Source: CAZOIA01 sp964579675
GTDB lineage: Bacteria; Planctomycetota; Phycisphaerae; UBA1845; PWPN01
Reading direction: 5' to 3'
Length of the DNA: 18,803 nucleotides
Assembly (NCBI GenBank): GCA_964579675.1
Contig: CAZOIA010000110.1
Location: forward strand, 1-18,803
Position numbers and translations under genes: made by a program. Positions within the stretch are counted from its first letter, which is position 1, and each line of letters begins with the position of its first letter. The notes below the pieces were generated by a model, which saw nothing but the letters and a program-made list of their open reading frames with translations, made no database searches and was not told where the DNA came from. Below are positions 1 through 7,291 of this stretch, piece by piece.

Positions 1-38
1 CTTCCGTGGCCAACCCGTCCCATCCCTACTCCCCGCCA

Positions 39-52
39 AACCGTGAACGGTT
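39..52 (-). terminator. Weak hairpin downstream of the RHS-core gene
   Basis: A perfect 6-bp inverted repeat (AACCGT / ACGGTT, 2-nt centre) lies about 45 nt past the stop codon of the leftward RHS-core gene. Read on the minus strand it is followed by only three Ts, so it is a poor intrinsic terminator and could equally be a chance palindrome. Confidence 0.25.
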
Positions 53-97
53 ACGTTTTGTGCAGATCGCGCATCACGAGACACCCCCGAGACAGAC

Positions 98-1129
98 TCA
101 GAACGAGAAGAGGTTGTAATTGCGTTTCAATTGCTCTTCCGCATGTTCAACGTAACTGTCGACAGCGTGTCTGATTAGAATCTGCTGCATCGACGGCTCG
201 CCGATGATGTCTACATGATTCGAAGGCGTTGTCTGCCATCGGGCAAACGAGCCGATTCTGTTGTATCCCTTCCAGCCGCTGGTGATCCAGAGGAACGGGT
301 TGAGCACCGGCTTAACGGCATCTTGATAGAAGACATCGCCGTTCCTAACCAGCCATTGCCCGTTCATGTCCAGTGATCTGCTACTGTATGGAGATTGGCT
401 CTTATCGAGTTCACCTAGTCCCTCGGGTACATGCCCTCTAACCATGTCGATCATGCCAACGTACGACACGGCAGCGAACAAAGGTGGCTCAACCAATTCA
501 AGGACACCGGGCGCACTGTCTGCCCATACCACATCCTTGGCCTTGAGGGCATAGTACGCCAGATTGTCGTTGAAGAACTTATAGATGGAGGTGGCACCAT
601 CGCTGTAGCCAAAAAGCACAAAGCTTTCGACATGGCATCTCCGCTTCCCTTCAGGCGTAAATCTGCGCAAACGATAAGCCGCGGCCTCGCGGGCGATGTC
701 ATCAGCACCCTCGCCGGCAAATCCTCTTATGAATACGTATTTGTCAGGCTGCAGGCGCTTCTGCCTTCGCCAACGGTTCACTTCCTTCTCGATCTTCTTC
801 CCGATTGTGTTGATGTGCCCTTTCCCGCTGATCGGTAGCACGTCCCACCCATCGAGTCCGACGATGATCGTTCCAGTCGGATCCTGAGCGTGTGTTGGCA
901 TGTTTCGCACATACTCATACAGAGTCATGCCGTCCGTGTACTGTTTCGGGACGTCGATGACGCCCGTCGGCGGATCGGGTCGTACCCCAAGCGGATCCCT
1001 CTGCAACCACCGGCCATGTTTGGAGTTGTACATGCCGTTGACGGGAAGGGGGCCGCCCAGCGTAGTGGCAATCGCCAGGAGGGTAAGAATGATGAGGCTA
1101 CGTCTGGACCTGTCCGTTGACGCTTTCAT
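98..1129 (-). CDS. Secreted orphan RHS-core protein with alpha/beta-hydrolase-like C-terminal domain
   Basis: 343 aa from the ATG at 1129, chosen because AGAAAGG sits about 7 nt upstream and because a typical signal peptide follows (basic MKASTDRSRR, hydrophobic to about residue 27). Directly after the leader comes an RHS-repeat-associated core, residues 33-87: YNSKHGRWLQRDPLG, then YTDGMTLYEYV and a terminal DPTG. In long Rhs proteins this core closes a YD-repeat shell and precedes a variable C-terminal domain; here there is no YD-repeat region at all. The remaining 255 aa contain GYSDG (174-178), which looks like a nucleophile elbow GxSxG, an Asp in WADSAPG (204) and a late His in SNHVDI (305). 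That is a plausible Ser-Asp-His triad of an alpha/beta hydrolase, but the family was not established. A substrate or toxin role is unknown. The start overlaps the stop of the upstream small gene (ATGA), suggesting translational coupling. No obvious immunity gene lies downstream within the 97 bp visible. Confidence 0.8.
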   Translation of the reverse strand: MKASTDRSRRSLIILTLLAIATTLGGPLPVNGMYNSKHGRWLQRDPLGVRPDPPTGVIDVPKQYTDGMTLYEYVRNMPTHAQDPTGTIIVGLDGWDVLPISGKGHINTIGKKIEKEVNRWRRQKRLQPDKYVFIRGFAGEGADDIAREAAAYRLRRFTPEGKRRCHVESFVLFGYSDGATSIYKFFNDNLAYYALKAKDVVWADSAPGVLELVEPPLFAAVSYVGMIDMVRGHVPEGLGELDKSQSPYSSRSLDMNGQWLVRNGDVFYQDAVKPVLNPFLWITSGWKGYNRIGSFARWQTTPSNHVDIIGEPSMQQILIRHAVDSYVEHAEEQLKRNYNLFSF

Positions 1130-1395
1130 GACGAACCTTTCTGCTCCGGGTGGGAGCGGTTTGAGTTTACAGGTTTTCCCATCAATCCGGAAGCCAGCCG
1201 GTAGACCACGGACCAGGGGTAACGGTGGGATTCGTCCAGGATCTGGCTGGCGAGGATCTCGAAGATGGTGCGGCTGGCAGGACAAAGCCGGTGGGCCAGG
1301 GCATAGGATTCGATGGCCTCGGGCCAGGTATCCTTTCCCTTGTGCCAGTAGTAGTCGCCGCGGGAGGCGAGCTTGTGGCCCAGGAACTCACGCAT
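1126..1395 (-). CDS. Small helical-repeat-like protein, possibly the remnant of a longer gene
   Basis: 89 aa from the ATG at 1395 (MREFLGHKL); an in-frame GTG lies 6 nt upstream and the frame stays open to 1581, but the extra N-terminal residues are Arg/Pro-rich and do not look like protein. The segment RGDYYWHKGKDTWPEAIESYALAHRLCPASRTI has the spacing of a tetratricopeptide-like helix pair (small residue, Tyr, Ala, then Pro at the turn), as seen at the ends of planctomycete TPR or transglutaminase-linked proteins. The stop codon TGA overlaps the ATG of the following RHS-core gene, so the two are probably translated together. Only a weak ribosome binding site (GGTGG) is visible. It could be a complete small gene or the 3' end of a gene whose front was lost in this rearranged area. 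Function not recognised. Confidence 0.45.
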   Translation of the reverse strand: MREFLGHKLASRGDYYWHKGKDTWPEAIESYALAHRLCPASRTIFEILASQILDESHRYPWSVVYRLASGLMGKPVNSNRSHPEQKGSS

Positions 1396-2208
1396 CGTCA
1401 CCACCCGCACCCGGAGCCTTCCAGCAACCGTTGCCTGTGCACCATGACAGCGTGCCCTCGGTGCCTGCAGCTTGTGCCGTGGTGATCTGCCTTGCAGATG
1501 TGTTGTCACGCCGCGCACGTACATCGGAACGTTCCCCACGAACGTTTCCCTAGCGGCAATTCCCGACCAGATACGCATCACCGTGCAAAACCTGCGACTG
1601 GATGATCGCTAGCTGAGCATCCGTGGATTGACGACATCTCACCGTGACGCGGAGACCATTGCTGCGAGCCTGCGGCGGATCCCCGGGCTCGATCCGCGAC
1701 CTCCACGTAGTGACACACTCAAAGAGGGGGGTGTCAGTTTCTCAGTCCGCGCGGACCGGCATGACACGCGCGGACCTGAAACCAGGGAGGTACCCATTCG
1801 CAAGGCCGAACTCCGAAACCCCCGTGCCGTGCAGGCAGCGATGCATACGTCGAAATGACTAAGGGTATCACGAACACGACAGTCATCGCATCCTCGCATC
1901 CGTCGTACTCCTGTGCGAATCAAAGCTTCCCTTCGCATTAGAGCAGACAGGTACTTGCCAAAAGCTTGCTACGTGCGGCAAGAAATCGGCAAGGTTACAT
2001 CATTCGGCAATGGAGGCGGTTGTCGGGGGATGTGGAGAAGCCCCTTACCCGGTGTCGTTCCCGGGCTTGAGTCTTGTGGTATGCGGGCGCGGGATTGCTC
2101 GGGAGTGCCTGTTGGCAGTTCTGGATGATGTGTCGAACCGGCTTTCTTGAGAGCGAGAGGGCGTCTCAGAAACGACAAGAATGCCGTCGTGCTAAGTCTC
2201 GCCTTTAC
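1396..2208. other. Non-coding or decayed stretch between the small gene and the IS remnant
   Basis: About 810 bp in which I see no convincing gene. The open frames on both strands are short, Arg/Pro-rich and lack ribosome binding sites or recognisable motifs. Two inverted repeats are present: GCGGATC / GATCCGC (1675-1697) and TGACAC / GTGTCA (1711-1736). The place next to a truncated integrase and an IS end fits degraded mobile-element sequence, but no second tRNA fragment or second IS end was found. Confidence 0.5.
1711..1736. repeat. Inverted repeat TGACAC...GTGTCA
   Basis: Six-base arms 14 nt apart, with a purine-rich centre (AAAGAGGGGG) and TTTCTC just right of the second arm. The run GGGTGTCAGTTTC resembles short palindromic repeats found near REP-associated transposases, but the arms are short and no second copy was found here. 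Confidence 0.25.
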
Positions 2209-3362
2209 TTAGAGCCTATCCCAAAACCCCTGCGGCGCGGAAGGTGATCCACGCGCAGGCGAAGTGGAGTAAGGCAACGTAATTGCCAGCGACGCTCCCG
2301 CCGCCATTGCATCAGCTCTGCCTCGTTCAGGCCGTCTGGCGGTGGAAATGCGAGGTCGCACGCCCTCGCAATGGCGCGGCGATAGCTGTGGGTGGTGTAG
2401 TGCTCCCGGGGCGACCGTCTCCGATTCCGCTTGCGCCGGCGCCTCGCTTGGCTTGGGGTCATGGGCGACTTGCGACTTGCCCGGCGCCGGGCGTTGCGAT
2501 CGGCTTCGGCATCGCCGGGACTGAACAGGTAGGCCGACAGGTCCGGCTTCAGAAACGGCTCGATGATCGACTGGGCCCGGGGGCCAATCGCGATAACCCG
2601 CTCCCGCTCAAAATGCTCCCCCTTGTGCTCCGCGGGCCGGTACTCCCACAGCTCGCCGGACATGTCCAGGTCGATCCCTCGCATGATCGTAACCTCACCG
2701 GGCCGCATACCGGTTAGTTCCTGGACCTTGATCATGCCGCCAACCTGGGAAGAGACGAATGGAAGAATGGCTTTGACATGTGCGTCGGGCACCGGTCTGA
2801 CCGGCTCCGATTCGCGAGCGTCGGATCGGCCGCGACGTAAACCACCGACGGCCTGAAGTCCATGCAACACGGAGGGAGGAATCATCTCATTCTCCGCGGC
2901 CCACTTGAAAGCCCGTTTAATGCGGTTGATGCAGTCGTTTGCGTATGTGCGACTCAGGTCCGCATCGATCAGTGCTTGCCGAATGGTCTTGAGTCGGAGC
3001 GGGCCAAATTCACGGGCTGGGGTCTGGCCATATAGCTTCCTCAGAGGGCGAAAAGCGGCGTTGAGGGCGTATTGCTCGTCGGTCGGCCGTCCGTGTTTCA
3101 CATAATAGCCTTTCGCGAATTCCCAGTAGGCTGCGATCAGCTCGCTGACCGTCAGATCGGCGGGGCCGCCGTTCAGCCCGCCGGTTGGCAGCCGCCAGCC
3201 ATTGGCCTGCCACTCGCCCACCAACCGGTCATACTCTTGCTTGCTGGTCTCGGTGTCGAATTCGCCCAGGTAGAAATCCCGGCCGTTCAGCGTGACCACG
3301 GCTTGTCGGGACGGCTTGTGGAGACGATAAGAAGGGATGCGTGAACGTCGGTTTCTCGCCAT
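2205..3362 (-). pseudogene. Tyrosine recombinase/phage-type integrase, 3' end replaced by an IS fragment
   Basis: The reading frame gives 385 aa, starting at an ATG with GGAGGT 9-10 nt upstream. Residues 1-60 look like the N-terminal arm-binding region, about 70-180 the SAM-like core-binding domain (TVSELIAAYWEF... INRIKRAFKWAAENE), and from 190 the catalytic domain. Visible catalytic residues are Arg220 in TGMRPGE and Lys247 in HKGEH. Planctomycete integrases of this type then have a basic insertion (here 290-318), HYTTHSYRRAI, RRERRW and finally LRHTxAT (HxxR), LGH and the Tyr nucleophile. After Trp359 the sequence leaves the family: the last 25 residues are read out of frame through an IS end. 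The HxxR box and nucleophile are therefore missing and the protein should be unable to recombine DNA. The gene lies next to tRNA-Pro, its likely former target. Confidence 0.85.
2212..2284 (-). mobile_element. Remnant (3' end) of an IS5-type insertion sequence
   Basis: Read on the minus strand in a frame different from the integrase, this stretch encodes the last 22 residues of an IS5-like transposase (starting NYVALLHF, then ACAWITFRAAGVLG) and a TAG stop at 2216-2218. It ends in GAGCCTATCCCAAAACCCC (2212-2230), the form of an IS5-family terminal inverted repeat, with the transposase stop inside the repeat as is usual in that family. TTA precedes the end at 2209-2211, compatible with a TNA target. 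Only one end is left; the rest of the element and the other inverted repeat are absent. The junction with the integrase gene is near 2284-2285. Confidence 0.7.
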
Positions 3363-3385
3363 GTTGTGCGACCTCCAAGCTTAAT

Positions 3386-3400
3386 CCGGTAGACTACCGG
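3386..3400. promoter_or_regulatory. Palindrome between integrase and tRNA-Pro
   Basis: CCGGTAG A CTACCGG, a perfect 7-bp inverted repeat with a single central base, 24 nt upstream of the integrase start. The symmetry suits a dimeric regulator (operator for the integrase promoter) or a recombinase/excisionase arm site. Function is inferred from position only. Confidence 0.4.
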
Positions 3401-3479
3401 CTTTTCCGAGCTTCTCAGGCCGCACCACCCGACGCAGGCAGGTATCCTAAGTCCAGGATTCGGCGTCTTTTATGTTCAT

Positions 3480-3554
3480 TCGGGGCGACTGGATTTGAAC
3501 CAGCGACCTCTGCGTCCCGAACGCAGCGCTCTAGCCAGGCTGAGCTACGCCCCG
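3480..3554 (-). tRNA. tRNA-Pro (anticodon CGG)
   Basis: The minus strand folds as a full cloverleaf: acceptor stem CGGGGCG / CGCCCCG, D arm with GTAGCTCAG and TAGAGC, anticodon arm CTGCG-TTCGGGA-CGCAG with CGG at the anticodon position (reads CCG), and T arm CTGGTTCAAATCCAG. The discriminator A is at 3480; the genome then reads ATG, so CCA is not encoded. The integrase begins 118 bp beyond the 3' end, so the 3' half of this tRNA is the probable attachment site. The tRNA itself is intact. Confidence 0.96.
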
Positions 3555-3566
3555 GGTCCGCAAATC

Positions 3567-3594
3567 ATCATACGCCTCTCGCCGGGAGAAGCAA
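3567..3594 (-). promoter_or_regulatory. Sigma-70-type promoter of tRNA-Pro
   Basis: On the minus strand TTGCTT (3594-3589) and TATGAT (3572-3567) are 16 bp apart, and the -10 box lies 12 bp before the first tRNA base. Both boxes are close to consensus and the geometry fits a stable-RNA promoter. Confidence 0.55.
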
Positions 3595-3624
3595 GCCGCC
3601 GACTCGCTTTCCCGGCCTGGCCTT

Positions 3625-3650
3625 GGCAATGGGCAATAACGCCCGTTGCC
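3625..3650. other. Strong hairpin upstream of the glycoside hydrolase gene
   Basis: GGCAATGGGC (3625-3634), loop AATAAC, GCCCGTTGCC (3641-3650): a 10-bp stem with one T-G wobble. It sits 48 nt before the hydrolase start and has no T-tract, so it is not a standard terminator. It may be an operator or a 5' leader structure. Confidence 0.4.
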
Positions 3651-3698
3651 GCTAGAATCCGCGATGTCACGAGGACGCCGTCGATCACGGGGGTTTGA

Positions 3699-5507
3699 AT
3701 GATGGCAGCACACGCAGGTGCCGGAATGGCATTGCTCGGGCTGCTCGGGGCTTTTGCGAGCGCGGGCCTGGCAGAACAAGGGAGGCGCCCGCTCGTTTTC
3801 GGTGTGAACCGCGTGGGTGACGGGGGCCTACTCTACAACCCGCCGGACTACCTCGAACACATGTATCAGCGGATCCGGGAGGCAGGGGGGACCTGTGTCC
3901 GCCTGGCCGCCAGCCCGCGGGACATCGAGGCCCGGCGCGGCAAGCGAGACTGGCGGGAGTTCGACCGCGACCTTGACCTGGCGATCAGGTACGGCCAGGA
4001 GCCGATCGTCTGCATCGTCAACACGCCGGCCTGGGCCAGCCCCACCGGCGAGGCAACCCACTTGTATCCCTATAAGACCGAGTTATTGGGCGAGTTCGCC
4101 GACTTCTGCACCGAACTTGCCCGGCGCACCCGCGGCAGAGTCAAATGCTTCCAACTCTGGAACGAGCAGAACGGCTGCAGTTGGCATTTCCACGACGGGT
4201 TCAACCATGCCGACGAGTATCTGCCCGTCCTGAAGGTATGCTACCACGCACTCAAGAAGGCCAATCCGGATTGCGTGCTCTCGCTCGGCTCGCTGGACGA
4301 CGCTGAGGGCAACGCCCCCATCTTCCTCCGCAAGACTTACGAGGAGATGGCGAAGCAGTCCGTCCGCGGCCCCGTGTTTGACGCGGTCAGCGACCACCCC
4401 TATAGCGACAACGCGGCGATCGCACGCGGCAAGCTCGACGCTTTGCGCGAGATCATGATCGCCAGCGGCCATGGCAACAAGCCCTTCTGGATCACGGAAT
4501 ACGGCTGGCACACGGGACACATGAAGCCCGCCGACCAGGCGGCCAGACTCGCGGAGACTCTTGAGGCGTTCATCCAGCCGGCGTGGGGCGATCTCGAGGC
4601 GGCCGTCTACCTGTCCATTGCCGATTTCGAAGGGACCACCACGGGGTTCGGTCTGACCGACGCGAATCTCAGGCCCCGGCCGGCGTTTTACGCGTTCCAG
4701 GCCGCATCGCGGTTCGGGGCTTATCCTCCGTACCAGATTCAGCCGGTGTTCCTCGCCGCTGGTTCGCTGGCCATCTCATGGGAAACGCTCAAGCCGACCA
4801 CGGGCCTGGTCACTATCGCCCGGGCGGGAGATGGCACCCGAAGGATGCAGAAGGCCTCCGCCCGCGCGACCAGACACCGCGTCGAAATCGGTGGTCTTAA
4901 GCCGGACGCCGTCTACCGCTTCTTCATCGAAACCACATGTGGGCGGGGCGGTCTGGCCAAGACAACCCGTTCCGCGGGGTACGAAGTGCGTTGCCCGGGC
5001 CGACAGGTATTCAACGGCAATTTCGAGAGCGGCTTCTTCGCCGGGATCGCCAACGGCTGGGTGATCAAGGGCGACGGTTTCTGCACGGACGCCGCCCTCA
5101 TCCCCTTCACCCGAGTCGCCGAGGACCAACACGCACAGGTGGTCTTTGCTCGTGGCGACAAGAAGCACGAGAAGATCGACAGTACGCTCAGCACCGTCGT
5201 TGCCGCCACTCCGGCCAAGCCGATTCACCTCTCGCTTTCCTGGGCGGGCACGGCCACGAAGACCTCGGCCCGCGTCGTCGCCCGGGCCGGGATCGACCCT
5301 ACCGGCGGGATTGATCCGAACCGTCGCGGGATCGAGTGGACGGCGTGGCATCAATTGGGGCGGCTCTGGGAACAACGCACCCTTTCTGCCAACGCCGCCA
5401 ACAGCGTGGTCCGGCTCTTTGTGCAGTGCCGATCCGAAGGTACGTTGGACAGAGGATCGGTGGCGTTCATGCTCGACCACGTGCGCGTCGTCCCCGGGTC
5501 GAGATGA
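3699..5507 (+). CDS. Secreted GH39-like (clan GH-A) glycoside hydrolase with C-terminal accessory domains
   Basis: 602 aa, ATG at 3699 (a second in-frame ATG follows at once) with CGGGGG about 6 nt upstream. A signal peptide covers about residues 1-25, cleavage likely after GLA. Residues 30-340 form a TIM-barrel of clan GH-A: FGVNRVG near the start, VRLAASPRD, VNTPAWASP, then FQLWNEQNG with the acid/base Glu156 after strand 4, and FWITEYGWH with the nucleophile Glu267 after strand 7, followed by DFEGTTTGFGLTD and PAFYAFQ. This matches GH39/GH5-like xylosidase or related retaining enzymes; the exact substrate cannot be read. Residues about 346-415 look like a fibronectin type III domain (LAISWETLKPTTG... 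HRVEIGGLKPDAVYRFFIET). Residues about 437-602 (FNGNFESGFFAGIANGW...) look like a jelly-roll carbohydrate-binding domain. It stands alone on the plus strand, convergent with the VanZ-like gene. Confidence 0.85.
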   Translation: MMAAHAGAGMALLGLLGAFASAGLAEQGRRPLVFGVNRVGDGGLLYNPPDYLEHMYQRIREAGGTCVRLAASPRDIEARRGKRDWREFDRDLDLAIRYGQEPIVCIVNTPAWASPTGEATHLYPYKTELLGEFADFCTELARRTRGRVKCFQLWNEQNGCSWHFHDGFNHADEYLPVLKVCYHALKKANPDCVLSLGSLDDAEGNAPIFLRKTYEEMAKQSVRGPVFDAVSDHPYSDNAAIARGKLDALREIMIASGHGNKPFWITEYGWHTGHMKPADQAARLAETLEAFIQPAWGDLEAAVYLSIADFEGTTTGFGLTDANLRPRPAFYAFQAASRFGAYPPYQIQPVFLAAGSLAISWETLKPTTGLVTIARAGDGTRRMQKASARATRHRVEIGGLKPDAVYRFFIETTCGRGGLAKTTRSAGYEVRCPGRQVFNGNFESGFFAGIANGWVIKGDGFCTDAALIPFTRVAEDQHAQVVFARGDKKHEKIDSTLSTVVAATPAKPIHLSLSWAGTATKTSARVVARAGIDPTGGIDPNRRGIEWTAWHQLGRLWEQRTLSANAANSVVRLFVQCRSEGTLDRGSVAFMLDHVRVVPGSR

Positions 5508-5531
5508 AATGGCGCACGCGATGCTGCGTTC

Positions 5532-5939
5532 TCACCGCGGTTTGCGGGAGGACCGTCTGCACTGCCAGGTCCGCAGGATAATCACGGCTGCGACAAGCCC
5601 GACCAGGTTGGCGAGGAAATCGTCAACGGCGGGGACCCGATCCACGACAGCCTGCGAGGCTTCGTCGAAAATGGCGTAAGCCGTCCCCCCGAGGACCAGC
5701 CATCTGATCGCTGCCGGGCTCACCTGCCGCCCCCCCGCCGACAGCAACCACCACCACGTCGCCACCCAGCCCAAGTACACGCCTATGTGCATGAACGTTT
5801 CGAGCTCCGGGACCGGCCACCCGCCCTCGGGCTTGTATCTCTCGATCCCCGGCCAGTGGGTGGCAACGTACATCAGAATCCAATAGAGGATCAGTGCCCA
5901 CCGGCGAATTGCATATGGCTGACCGGGCCGTTCACTCAT
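5532..5939 (-). CDS. VanZ-like integral membrane protein
   Basis: 135 aa with about four membrane segments (residues 13-29, 48-66, 78-92, 108-122). The VanZ family signature is clear: an early hydrophobic segment ending THWPG, then FDEASQAVVDRVPAVDDFLANLVG (Glu93, Gln96, Arg101, Asp106/107, Asn111, Gly114). VanZ itself gives low-level teicoplanin resistance; most relatives in environmental bacteria are of unknown role in the envelope. The stop lies 24 bp from the stop of the convergent glycoside hydrolase gene. It follows the YhaM-like gene by 60 nt on the same strand, so a shared transcript is possible. The ribosome binding site is weak. Confidence 0.8.
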   Translation of the reverse strand: MSERPGQPYAIRRWALILYWILMYVATHWPGIERYKPEGGWPVPELETFMHIGVYLGWVATWWWLLSAGGRQVSPAAIRWLVLGGTAYAIFDEASQAVVDRVPAVDDFLANLVGLVAAVIILRTWQCRRSSRKPR

Positions 5940-5999
5940 CAGGCGTAGTGTATCCGCGCTGACCGCTCACACAAATCCTCACCTCGCCTCCATCGCTGC

Positions 6000-7004
6000 T
6001 CAGCTCCTGATGCCCATCACGTCCTTCTTAAATATCTTGGTGCCCAGGTTCCGGACATACTCGGTCCATTCGCTTGTGTGATCCGGATCGTCACGGATCT
6101 TCGTCAGGTACAGGTCGAGTTTGGCGTCCAGGTTATCCAGATGATGCAGCGCAATGGCCTCGGGCGTCGCCGGCAGCTTTGGGCTGCCGAACTCATACTG
6201 ACCGTGATGCGACAGGATCAGATGCTGCAGTGCATGCTTGATGTCCTGTGGGAAAGGCTCACCGGTTTCCGCCTCGACCGCCTTGGCCTTTTCCTCTATC
6301 CACAAGGTGGCCTGGACCAGATGGCCGATCAACTGCCCCTCGCTGGTGTACTGGAAGTTGGTCTCATAGCGAAGCTCGGCCGTCTTGCCGATGTCGTGCA
6401 GGAACGCGCCGGCCAGCAGCAAATCCAGGCTCACCTCCGGATACCGCGGGATCACCGACAGCGTCAGCTCCAGCACGTTTCGCGTGTGCTCCAGGAGGCC
6501 GCCGATGTACGCGTGGTGCATTTGAATCGCCGCCGGCGACTTGCGGAAACCCTCCATCAGAGCCTTGTCGTTGATGAACTGCTTCACCAGAAGCAGCAGG
6601 TGCCGGTTCTTGATCCGGCGGAGCATCTCCTTGACCCGCTCGAACATCTCGTCGATGTTCTCCTTCGTCTGCGGCATGAATTCGGAAAGCTCGACCGAGC
6701 GGACGTCGACGGGCCGCATTGCATCGACGATGAACTGCAGGGACCCCTTGTAGTTCTCGGCCCGACCCTTGAAACGCAGGAACCCGCCCTCAGGCATCTG
6801 CTCGAACATGGCCTCAGTCGCCTGCCATATCCGGCCCAGAATCTGCCCCGTCTTGTCGCACAGCACGCAGTGGATGTACAGCGAGCCGTTCGACGTGGTG
6901 CGTAGATCCTTCGATCCGATCAGGAATACCTGATCCTCGATAACCTCGCCGGCGGTAAGCTCCTTAACGTACCGGCGCGGTCTGTGTGTCGTGCTTTCGC
7001 TCAT
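6000..7004 (-). CDS. YhaM-like 3'-5' exoribonuclease (OB-fold plus HD domain)
   Basis: 334 aa from the ATG at 7004, which has GGGGAG 5-6 nt upstream; the frame is open further up to 7307, but those residues have no domain character. Residues about 12-100 form an OB-fold nucleic-acid-binding domain (QVFLIGSKDLRTTSNGSLYIHCVLCDKTGQILGRIW... LRFKGRAENYKGSLQFIVDAM). Residues about 155-300 are an HD metal-dependent phosphohydrolase domain: HH at 163-164, HDIGK with His203-Asp204, SHHG at 266-268, and HHLDNLDAKLD with Asp290. This order and length match YhaM of Bacillus subtilis, a Mn-dependent 3'-5' exonuclease acting on RNA and single-stranded DNA in the cytoplasm. The start region of the next gene is divergent, 287 bp away. 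Confidence 0.85.
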   Translation of the reverse strand: MSESTTHRPRRYVKELTAGEVIEDQVFLIGSKDLRTTSNGSLYIHCVLCDKTGQILGRIWQATEAMFEQMPEGGFLRFKGRAENYKGSLQFIVDAMRPVDVRSVELSEFMPQTKENIDEMFERVKEMLRRIKNRHLLLLVKQFINDKALMEGFRKSPAAIQMHHAYIGGLLEHTRNVLELTLSVIPRYPEVSLDLLLAGAFLHDIGKTAELRYETNFQYTSEGQLIGHLVQATLWIEEKAKAVEAETGEPFPQDIKHALQHLILSHHGQYEFGSPKLPATPEAIALHHLDNLDAKLDLYLTKIRDDPDHTSEWTEYVRNLGTKIFKKDVMGIRS

Positions 7005-7291
7005 GTTTCTCCCCAGAACGGAGTTGTTCGGCACCCTTACCGGAGTCGGGGCCTTGATTCCAGCCGAAAGCATAACCGGCATCGGGCAGATTGCAAAACT
7101 GCCGCCGAGGTGCCACGTTACCACATGGAGGCCGCCGTCCCGTGGACGCACCGGAGGTGATCGGATAGACAGGAAGCAATACCGCCCCGGTCCCGAGCAC
7201 GTGGCCCAATCGGCTCGTCTCTCGCCGGAAAGCGGGTCAATGGCCGCGCCGAAAGAACACGCGACTCGTACGAGTGGAGAGCCGCCGACCC
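7005..7291. promoter_or_regulatory. Divergent intergenic region
   Basis: 287 bp between the leftward YhaM-like gene and the rightward heparinase-type gene, so it should hold both promoters. I could not pick out a convincing -35/-10 pair, nor any strong palindrome. Confidence 0.4.

Noticed and set aside
431..838. 135-aa open frame on the plus strand as an antisense immunity gene
   Set aside because: It is a mirror of the RHS-core gene with no ribosome binding site or recognisable motif.
1130..1285. 52-codon upstream extension of the RHS-core gene
   Set aside because: It overlaps the small coupled gene, lacks a ribosome binding site and would put the signal peptide in the middle of the protein.
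1675..1697. Polylinker-like GGATCCCCGGGCTCGA, possible vector contamination
   Set aside because: The match to a cloning site is partial and the flanks are unlike vector sequence; it is better seen as a chance inverted repeat.
2205..2282. Functional integrase with a novel C-terminus
   Set aside because: The tail is explained by an IS transposase end in another frame plus a terminal inverted repeat, and the essential Tyr is missing.
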